Below are positions 8,159 through 17,700 of a stretch of 64,000 nucleotides of DNA, piece after piece (positions within the stretch are counted from its first letter, which is position 1; the number at the start of each line of letters is the position of its first letter). Source of the DNA: Halomonas urumqiensis (GTDB lineage Bacteria > Pseudomonadota > Gammaproteobacteria > Pseudomonadales > Halomonadaceae); assembly GCF_003028575.1 (NCBI RefSeq), contig NZ_PYUD01000001.1, forward strand, positions 1,302,001 to 1,366,000. The letters run 5' to 3'. The notes under the pieces were generated by a model. The model did not search any database and was not told the origin of the DNA. It saw only the letters and a program-made list of their open reading frames with translations. The translations under genes and the position numbers were made by a program.

Positions 8159-9346
8159 TCAGTTCACCGCGGCGATGGCCTTGGCCAGGTACGGCAGGTT
8201 CTCCTGGGAGAAGCCGGCGACGTTGGCACGGCCGGAGCGCACCATGTAGATGCCGAACTCGTCACGCAGGCGATCGACCTGATCAGGTGTCAGGCCGGTG
8301 TAGGAGAACATGCCGCGCTGTTCGGCAACGCAGGCGTATTTCTGGTCGAGTCCATAGGGCTTGAGGGAGTCGACGAAGTCACGACGCAGCGTGTTGATCC
8401 GGTCGCGCATTTCGGTCAGTTCTTCGCGCCACACGGCGGCAAGCTCGGCGGAGTGAAGAATCTCGCTGACGATGGCGCCACCATGGGCGGGTGGGTTGGA
8501 GTAGTTCTCGCGGGCGACGATGGCCACCTGAGAGCGTACGTTCTCCATCTGCTCCTGATCCTTGGCGACCATGATCAAGCAGCCGGTGCGCTCGCAGTAG
8601 ATGCCGAAATTCTTCGAGCAGGAGCTGGTGATGATCACCTCATCGAGGTTCTCGGCCAGCAGGCGCACGCCGAAGGCATCCTCGTCGAGGCCCTCACCGA
8701 AGCCCTGGTAGGCGAAGTCGATCAGCGGCAGAAGGCTGCGCTCGCGGAGCACTTCGAGCACGGTTTTCCACTGCTCGCGGGAGAGATCGAAGCCAGTCGG
8801 GTTGTGACAGCAGGCGTGAAGCACCACGACATCGCCTTCGGGGATCTGCTTTAGCGCGCCCAGCATGCCGTCGAAATCGAGGCGGTTCTCGGCATCCACG
8901 TAGGGATACTTGTGCAGCTCGATACCGGCGGCGGTGAAGATACCGTGATGGTTGGGCCAGGTCGGGTCGCTGACCCAGATGCCCTTGCCCGGCAGGTGCT
9001 TGGCGACGAAGTCGGCCGCCAGGCGCAGGGCGCCGGTGCCACCGGGGGATTGGGTGGCGCTGGCGCGTTTGGCCTCGAGCAGCGGCGAGCCCTCACCCAG
9101 CACCATGGGCAACACCGCGTCGGCGTAGGCCGGCGCACCGTGCGAGCCGATGTAGGTCTTGGTGGTTTCGTTCTTGAGCAGCAGGGCCTCGGCTTGCTTT
9201 ACGGCGCGCATCACAGGCGTGTTGCCCTGGTCGTCCTTGTAGACGCCGACGCCAAGATCGACCTTCTGGGGGTTGGTGTCCTTCTTGAAGGCTTCGATCA
9301 GACCGAGGATGGCATCCCCGGGAACCCGCTCAATATGTTCGAACAT
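8159..9346 (-). CDS. phhC: Aspartate/aromatic amino acid aminotransferase (class I)
   Basis: The 395-residue PLP enzyme matches class I aminotransferases of the AspC/TyrB subgroup: NTPVMRAVKQAE near the N-terminus, SPGGTGALRLAADF, HACCHNPTGFDLS, and the PLP-lysine motif SSCSKNFGIYCERTG. It transfers amino groups between aspartate or aromatic amino acids and 2-oxoglutarate. Its start codon directly abuts the stop codon of phhB (TAAATG), so the two are translationally coupled. In Pseudomonas the phhABC operon encodes phenylalanine hydroxylase, PhhB and the aromatic aminotransferase PhhC, which supports a role in phenylalanine/tyrosine catabolism; aspC is the alternative name. No phhA is present here. 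Confidence 0.9.
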   Translation of the reverse strand: MFEHIERVPGDAILGLIEAFKKDTNPQKVDLGVGVYKDDQGNTPVMRAVKQAEALLLKNETTKTYIGSHGAPAYADAVLPMVLGEGSPLLEAKRASATQSPGGTGALRLAADFVAKHLPGKGIWVSDPTWPNHHGIFTAAGIELHKYPYVDAENRLDFDGMLGALKQIPEGDVVVLHACCHNPTGFDLSREQWKTVLEVLRERSLLPLIDFAYQGFGEGLDEDAFGVRLLAENLDEVIITSSCSKNFGIYCERTGCLIMVAKDQEQMENVRSQVAIVARENYSNPPAHGGAIVSEILHSAELAAVWREELTEMRDRINTLRRDFVDSLKPYGLDQKYACVAEQRGMFSYTGLTPDQVDRLRDEFGIYMVRSGRANVAGFSQENLPYLAKAIAAVN

Positions 9347-9685
9347 TTACGTCGCTACCTCGTCGGTTCTGGCGGCAAGAATGAAATCGTTCTTGTGCAG
9401 GCCCTTGATCTTGTGTGACCACCAGGTCACGGTGACTTTTCCCCATTCGGTCAGCAGGGCCGGGTGATGATCCGCCTCCTCGGCGATGTCGCCGACGCGC
9501 TGCGTAAAGGCCAACGCCTGCTTGAAGTCGGGAAAGGTGAAGGCCCGCTCCAGTTGCATGATGCCATCGCGCTCGACGATCTGCCACTCGGGTATCTGCT
9601 TGCGGTACGCTGAGATCTCCTCCTCGGTGACCCGTGGAGCATCGATCTTGCAGGCTTCGCAAGCGTGTTGAGAAAGCTCGCTCAT
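9347..9685 (-). CDS. phhB: Pterin-4a-carbinolamine dehydratase PhhB
   Basis: The 112-residue protein recycles the 4a-hydroxy-tetrahydropterin released by phenylalanine hydroxylase. The motif around [22 protein letters not shown] carries the family's essential histidines (HH, and H later), and the [19 protein letters not shown] core is typical. The N-terminus holds a Cys-x-x-Cys (CEACK) that some homologues share. The start at 9685 has GGAGG a few bases upstream. Its stop codon abuts the aminotransferase ATG. The usual first gene phhA is absent upstream, where a membrane protein gene runs the other way, so the hydroxylase must be elsewhere or missing. Confidence 0.92.
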   Translation of the reverse strand: MSELSQHACEACKIDAPRVTEEEISAYRKQIPEWQIVERDGIMQLERAFTFPDFKQALAFTQRVGDIAEEADHHPALLTEWGKVTVTWWSHKIKGLHKNDFILAARTDEVAT

Positions 9686-9784
9686 GTTGCCTCCTTGTCG
9701 TAAAGAGTGTCGTGGTCAATCACTGCATGTGTGACAAGAAAGGTCGTGCAGGGTGTCGTCATCGTCAAGCGTTCAGGAGACTCC

Positions 9785-10399
9785 ATGCCGCTAGATTCAA
9801 CGCTGCCCCTCTGGCTCAAGCTGGTCTTTACCCTCTGGGTCCTCGTCTGGGCGCCCACCTACTGGTGGCTGCTGGGCCCGCAGAACTATCTTTGGCTGTG
9901 CAATATGGCGCACTTTTTGATCCTGGCCGGGCTCTGGAGCGATAGCCGCTGGCTGCTCTCCATGCAGTGGCTGGCGGTGGCGCTGGTGGGCACGCTGTGG
10001 GGAGTCGATGTGGGCGTTGCCTGGCTGACGGGATTTCATCCCATCGGCGGTACCGAGTACATGTTCGACCCTGCCCACCCTCTGCTGACTCGGCTGATGT
10101 CGCTGTACCACCTTTTCCTGCCGTTGGTGGCGGGGTTCGCGGTATGGCGGCTCGGTTATGAACGTCGCTCGCTCTATCCGCAGGTACTGCTGACCTGGGT
10201 GATGATCATTGCAAGCTATGTGATCAGCGATGTCGAGCGCAACGTCAACTGGGTACATGGCCCCTTCGGCATGCATCAGGAACTGCTGCCGCCGCTGGTC
10301 TATCTGGGGGCCTTGATGGTGGCCTGGCCAATGGTGATTCTGCTGCCCGTGCATCTGCTGATGCGCCTTGCCCAGCGCCGGGGATGGTGGCCAGGCTGA
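9785..10399 (+). CDS. Membrane protein of unknown function
   Basis: I do not recognise a named family. The 204-residue protein has about six hydrophobic segments (for example LPLWLKLVFTLWVLVWAPTY, FLILAGLWSD, WLAVALVGTLWGVDVGVAWL, HLFLPLVAGFAV, VLLTWVMIIASYVIS, VYLGALMVAWPMVILLPVHL). Two polar loops contain conserved-looking His/Asp/Asn residues (GTEYMFDPAHP and DVERNVNWVHGPFGMHQE). The start at ATG 9785 follows CAGGAGACTCC, a good ribosome-binding site; an upstream in-frame start at 9707 has none. It sits between phhB and recQ, divergent from phhB and convergent with recQ, so context gives no clue. Confidence 0.7.
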   Translation: MPLDSTLPLWLKLVFTLWVLVWAPTYWWLLGPQNYLWLCNMAHFLILAGLWSDSRWLLSMQWLAVALVGTLWGVDVGVAWLTGFHPIGGTEYMFDPAHPLLTRLMSLYHLFLPLVAGFAVWRLGYERRSLYPQVLLTWVMIIASYVISDVERNVNWVHGPFGMHQELLPPLVYLGALMVAWPMVILLPVHLLMRLAQRRGWWPG

Positions 10400-10402
10400 C
10401 GC

Positions 10403-12388
<1,986 letters not shown>

Positions 12389-12493
12389 GCTGACGATCCG
12401 TGTCGATTGAGCCTTACAGGGTACACGGCCAATGCCCCATGACCCACCCGCCCGAGATAGGCATAATGCTGATTTTTCTGTCAGGGATGAGCC

Positions 12494-13945
12494 ATGACTG
12501 CATGGAGCAAATTGCTCGTTGCCACCACGCGCCTGATCGACCTGCACGACAGCGCTCACGAGCCGGGCTCGCCCTTCGTGCAGGTCAGCCAGGAGCATCG
12601 TCGTGGCCTGCGTGATGGCTACTGGCTGGACCTGGGGTGCGTGCTGCTGGATTATCTGCTTGACGTGGATTTTGCCACCAACAGCGCTTTCGTCTCCCAG
12701 GCTCGCTGCCTGAATTATCTGCGTGAGACCTGGCCTGAGTCCTACGCTGAACTGCCCCATGATGACCTGGCCTTCGTCATCAACCTGCTGTCGACCCCCA
12801 GCGAGATTCACTACCGCAAGCCGGTGGGACGGGCAGACGAAACCGCGGTCGAGGGCCGTGAGCGAATCAGTACCAAGCGCACCGCGCTGATCGAGAAGCA
12901 GAGTCAGACCGGCCAGGTGCGGCTCACCCCGAGTGGCCGTCAGGCGGTGACCCTGGCAAGCCAGGTCGAGGACCTGCTGTACTCGGAATACGATGCCGCC
13001 AAGGTGCTGGCCGCCCTGGCGCGCGGTGACTTCGCGAAAATTCCCGATATCACCAACCAGATCCTGCTGGCCATCCGCACGCTGACCCAGGAGCTTCGCC
13101 GGGTACGCGAAAACCCCACCCGCGAAGGCAAGCTCGCCGCGCTGCTCGACAACGAGCGCCACTACCACAATGCCCTGACCAACATCCAGCAGACCCTGCT
13201 GGATGCGCGCGCGCAACTGGCCACACCAAGGCTAATGGAGCGTTTTGCCAACTGGTGCGAAGACCAGGCCGATGAGTGGGACCTGCGAGTGCTGTCGAGC
13301 GCCATCGGTCGCGTGCTGACCGCCATCGAGAACCTCTCACGGCGCCTCGCCGAGCTTTTGGCCGACATTGCCGAGGGGCGCGTGCAGTCGATGGGTGTGG
13401 TGGATTTCCAGGCGATCGCCCGTCGGTTGCTCGAGGCTCCGCGTGTGCCTCGACTGGAGGAGACGCTGGTCAACCGGCTGATGCCATTGCACGTTCAAGT
13501 GGCCATGCCACGTGTCACGCCGCTGATCCCGCTGCTGGAAACCCGGCGTGCCGAGACCAGCCATGTCGCCTTGGTGTTCGACGAAGCACACGACGCCGCG
13601 CCACAGGATCCACTGCTCGCGCGTTTCCTGGAAGCCCGTGGACCGGCGCTGCGCGAGCGCATCAAGCGCGGACCGCTGTCGTTGCCCGAGGCGCTCAGTG
13701 AACATTGGCACCATTTCGAACAGCGCGATTGCCTGGCGCAGTTGCTCAACACCTTCGTCGATACCGAACTGCTCGACCCACAGCTTTCTGTGGGCATCGA
13801 GCCTGAACCGTTCGAACTCACGCTCGCCGATGGCCGACGGCTCACAGGCGGCGTGACCCCGTCGTTGGGGTTCTTTTTACAGGCGCCCGACCCCGCGCCG
13901 GAAGAGCGTGAACAGGCGTCCAATGATCAGGATGATCCGCTATGA
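12494..13945 (+). CDS. Kleisin-like subunit of an SMC-type complex (MksF/JetA-like)
   Basis: This 483-residue protein opens a three-gene operon with an MksE-like gene and a giant SMC-like ATPase. Residues 1-130 look like a winged-helix region (helices, then ERISTKRTALIEKQSQTGQVRLTPSG as a possible wing). Residues 150-340 are long amphipathic helices (LASQVEDLLYSEYDAAKVLAAL; LTQELRRVRENPTREGKLAALL). The C-terminal 130 residues could form the second winged-helix domain that contacts an ATPase head. This order fits MukF/MksF kleisins, but the assignment rests on position, size and architecture; no residue is diagnostic. The stop overlaps the next start (ATGA). A CATAAT at 12462 could be the -10 element. 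Start ATG 12494 is preceded by CAGGGATGAGCC. Confidence 0.6.
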   Translation: MTAWSKLLVATTRLIDLHDSAHEPGSPFVQVSQEHRRGLRDGYWLDLGCVLLDYLLDVDFATNSAFVSQARCLNYLRETWPESYAELPHDDLAFVINLLSTPSEIHYRKPVGRADETAVEGRERISTKRTALIEKQSQTGQVRLTPSGRQAVTLASQVEDLLYSEYDAAKVLAALARGDFAKIPDITNQILLAIRTLTQELRRVRENPTREGKLAALLDNERHYHNALTNIQQTLLDARAQLATPRLMERFANWCEDQADEWDLRVLSSAIGRVLTAIENLSRRLAELLADIAEGRVQSMGVVDFQAIARRLLEAPRVPRLEETLVNRLMPLHVQVAMPRVTPLIPLLETRRAETSHVALVFDEAHDAAPQDPLLARFLEARGPALRERIKRGPLSLPEALSEHWHHFEQRDCLAQLLNTFVDTELLDPQLSVGIEPEPFELTLADGRRLTGGVTPSLGFFLQAPDPAPEEREQASNDQDDPL

Positions 13946-14754
13946 ACATGACCGAGATGGGCGAGGTGGTCGCCTACCTGTTGCGCTATCGCAGCGCCGA
14001 ACGTGCGCCGGGTGGCGGTCGCAAGCGCCGCCCTGCCCGAGAGGGCCAGCTTTCCGAGCGTGATGTCTGCGCGCTGATCGACGCTGCCAGCGACCTCGAG
14101 CGCGAGGCGCTGCGCGATTTCCTGGCGGGGCAGGGGCTGCGCCTCAAGGCCTTCGAATCCGGCGACTATCCGGGCATTGCGCCGGGGTCGCGCTACTATG
14201 CGCTGCTACCCGACCCCGAACTCGAGCAGCCACCGTTGTTTACCCGAGACCCGGTCTTCGAGGCCCTCAAGCTGCGCCAGGAGAGCCGTGCCGAGCTTGC
14301 CCAGTGGTACCTGCAACTGTGGCTGTTGATGCACACGCTGCTCTACACCCGATACAACCGTGCGTTGTCCGATGTCAGCCGCTATCAGGAGGCGACCTTC
14401 AGCGGTGTCGAACTGGCCGAGCTGCTGCGTGAGCAGCTCGAGACGCTGCGCGGTCTCGGCGAGGCCGCACCGGAGGCAAGCCGCGCATTGCTCGAAGAGC
14501 GTGGCGAGGATATCAGTCGTCGCGTGCGTGCCTTCATCGAACTGCAGGTTCGCGCCGGCTTGCTCGATGCGCTACGTGAAAGTGGCGAGGCAAGCGCTGC
14601 CGAGAGCGATGGCGAGGGTGGCGAGATCTTCCAGCAGACGTTGCTCGGTGCGCTCGAGAGCGAGCAGATCGGCATGCACCAGCTGGCTCACCTGCATGCC
14701 CTGGCCGGTGCCGAGGATAGCTCGACACAAGCGTCGCAGGAGGTGGCGTCATGA
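13942..14754 (+). CDS. MksE/JetB-like accessory subunit of the SMC-type complex
   Basis: The 270-residue protein lies between the kleisin-like gene and the SMC-like ATPase and shares 4-base ATGA overlaps with both, so the three are translationally coupled. MukE/MksE/JetB proteins are about this size, built from winged-helix domains, and bind the kleisin. Here residues 1-75 contain a basic GGGRKRRPAREGQLSERDV segment that may contact DNA, followed by helical stretches (FEALKLRQESRAELAQWYLQ, ELAELLREQLETLRGLGEAA) and an acidic Ser/Glu linker near residue 215. No direct sequence signature was recognised; function is inferred from operon position and size. Confidence 0.55.
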   Translation: MNMTEMGEVVAYLLRYRSAERAPGGGRKRRPAREGQLSERDVCALIDAASDLEREALRDFLAGQGLRLKAFESGDYPGIAPGSRYYALLPDPELEQPPLFTRDPVFEALKLRQESRAELAQWYLQLWLLMHTLLYTRYNRALSDVSRYQEATFSGVELAELLREQLETLRGLGEAAPEASRALLEERGEDISRRVRAFIELQVRAGLLDALRESGEASAAESDGEGGEIFQQTLLGALESEQIGMHQLAHLHALAGAEDSSTQASQEVAS

Positions 14755-17700
14755 GTGTGATCAATCGCATCGAAGTCGCCAACCTGCTCAACAAGCATGG
14801 CGACGTGGCCTCACCCTGGGACGCCAAGATGCGCCACCTGCTGCTGGACCTGCGTGGCCAGTCAAGCGCCATCAGCATGGAGAACGGCTTCGGCAAGACA
14901 ACCCTTGCCGAGGCACTGATCGGCCTGTTGTCTCGTGATCGCACGCTGCTGGCGAGGACCCGACGCAAATGCACCCCCTCGGCGGTGGGCGGTACTGGGC
15001 GCAGCTGGAGCCACCTGCGGGTGGAGTTCCGCTCGCGCAGTGACGCTGCACGGCAGGACGACATGCTGGCGGTGGCCGGCGAAGAGGTGGCGGGCGAGAC
15101 CTTCGTGTTTGGCTTCTACGGCTATAGCGATGGCAGCGGGCTCTCCTTCTATCACTATCCCGGGCGGCTCGAGGACGTTCCTGTCCATCACCTGACCGCC
15201 GATGGCAAGCTCGCGCTGCATGCCAACAGCGATATCAAGACGCGGATGACCCAGCACGGTGTGCGTTTGACCCACAATCGTGAAGAGTGGCTGGATGCCG
15301 TGGGTTCGCATGTCTCGCGGCGTGAGCTCGTCCAGTTGGCGGCTTTCCAGAAGGAGGGCGGCGCCGACAAGAGCCAGATATTCAATGCCATCAAGCCGCG
15401 TCCCGGCGAGAAGGCCGACCAGGCGTTCTTCTTCGAGGTGTTGGCGCCGGAGATTCTGTCTGGCGCCACGCGTGGCGAGACCGACGAGAGCGAGGAGCTG
15501 ATCGAGGAAGTGATCCTCAACTCCGGCACCAACATTACCGAGCTTCGCCACCGGCTGCAGGAAGCGGAACACGACCAGCGTCGGGCCGGCGACAAGGTGG
15601 AGCGTCTCGCCTCGCTTCGCGAACAGGGCGAGACGCTGCTGGCATCGCGAGAGCGGCTGGCGGAGTTCGACCATGAGCTTGCCGAAAGCGAACGGTTGTT
15701 GGGTGGCCAGGCATTGGCGGGCTTGCCGGGAATACCGCGACGCCCGGCGCCGGATGCCGAGGCGGGTGATGTCGCAGGTCTTGCCTGGGGAGTGGGCGAT
15801 ACCGGCAGGCCACGCGTCTCGACCTGGCTGCTTGCCAGGTTGTCCGGCCAGGCCGAACGCACCATTCGCCAGGCACTCTCCGAGCGCGGCGCCCGGGTGG
15901 ACACCCATCGCCGGCTGGTGCATTTGCCTGAAGCCGATTGGCCCTTGGCACGGGAGGTCGGCCATGTGGTCTTTGCCGCCGCCCGTGAATGGCTTGGTGA
16001 AACCCTGGCCTTTCGCGATGACAGCGCCCGGCATCAAGCGCTTGCGCGGCTCGATGATGCGGCGGATGTCTTCGAGTCGCTGGATGGCAATCGCTTTCGC
16101 GAGGAGGTGATCGGCGATGGCCTGTATGTCGACGAATTGGCGACCCAGCTCGACACACTCGACCGTCAGGGCGAGCGACTCGAGCAGACCCAAGAGCGCC
16201 TGGCGTCACAGCAGCGCGAGTTCGTCGACAATCAGAGTTTCTATACCCAGGCGTTGGCCGAAGGGGTGTTCGATGAAGCCGAACTGGAGGCGCCAGACGC
16301 GACCGCCGAGGCTGCCCGCCATGAAGCGGACGAGGCGCGCCAGGCTCTCAATGGCCATATCACGCGGGTTGCCAAGCTTGAGCAAGTCGCCGCCTGGCAT
16401 GCCGAGTTCACCCGTGAATTCCCCGGCGAGTCTCCCGCCGAGCGGCTCGAGGAGAAGCTTGCCCGCGAACGTGAGCTTGATACCGCCCTGGGCGAGGTGG
16501 CGGCCGATCATGACCGTCACGCGGCCCGCTATGAGGACGCCCGTAGCGAGCGCGAACGTCTCAATGCTGAACGCGAACGGCTTGCCGGCGAGCGCGGGCC
16601 GCTATCGAACGGGCAGGCACCGTGGCGCAGCTTCATCGAGGGCTGGCCGGACGAGTCGATAGCCGGGTTCTGGCAGCGTCGCCGCAATGCCCTGGCGGCC
16701 CTTGAAGGCCAGTGTCGCAAGGCCGCTCAAGCGCGCGAGGACGCCCAGCGACAGCAGAGCCGCCTGGCACCGCTTGCCGATGCCGCACGCCGCTACCAGG
16801 CTCTCCATGCCGATGACGAGCCGGTGCATCTGCGTGCCCGCCTGCGCGACCAGGAGCGCGAGCTTGCCGATGAGGCGCATCGCCTCGAGGCCGAGGAGAG
16901 CCGGCTGCGCAGGCTGCATGCGGCAAGGCTCGACTTTGCCGACCGCAGCGAACTGTCTCCGACTCGTTGGCTTGCCGATGCGCGGCATCGCTATCCACGC
17001 CTGCTCAGCGAAGCCGAAGGCCTCGATGCCGATATCAGCGCTCGCGAGCGTTACCTCGAAAGCCTGTCCGGCGACCCGCTGGAGCAGCGTGCTGTCGAGG
17101 CCAGCGCCCATCAACTGCTCGACGAGGCGGGTATCGCCTGGCGGCCGCTGCACGCGGTGCTCAATGACCAGGACCTGCCACTCGCACAGCGCGGTCAATG
17201 GCTCTCCCAGGCGGCTGGGCTGCTGTTCGCGCCCGTGGTGCCCGGCCGTGACGACGCCAATGCCGCCGCTGAACGGTTGGTGGAAGCGGGCCTTGCCGTG
17301 CCGGTGCTGGAGGCCGCTGAATTGGCCAGACTGATGGCTGCGGGCGATTGGCCGTTGGGGGCCGTGCAGGGGCTCGAGACCCTGGCGGTGAAAGCGGCCC
17401 TGGACCCGCGCTACCTGGTCGAGCTGCGTGACAGCACCGAGCGTCGGCTGGCCGCCGACCATCAGCGTCGCGATGCCCTGGCGGTGGAGTGCGCAAGGCT
17501 CGACCCCCATGGTGAGCTGTTCGCCCTGGCACTGGAAGCCGAAGCCGCCGACCAGCAAGGCGTTGAGGAAGCCCTGGAAACGCTCGCTGATCAGCGCAAG
17601 GCACTGGAACAGCGCCAGCAGGCGCTGGCCCCACGTGTTACCGATGCGGCGCTTGCCTGCATCGACGACTACCAGCGCTTTCTCGAGGCGGGCGGTGAAA

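Noticed and set aside
12389..13216. 937-residue open frame extending recQ upstream
   Set aside because: The extra 276 residues lie antisense to the start of the kleisin-like gene, lack helicase homology, and MPTIDKTLQDVFGYPTFRHG is the normal RecQ start.
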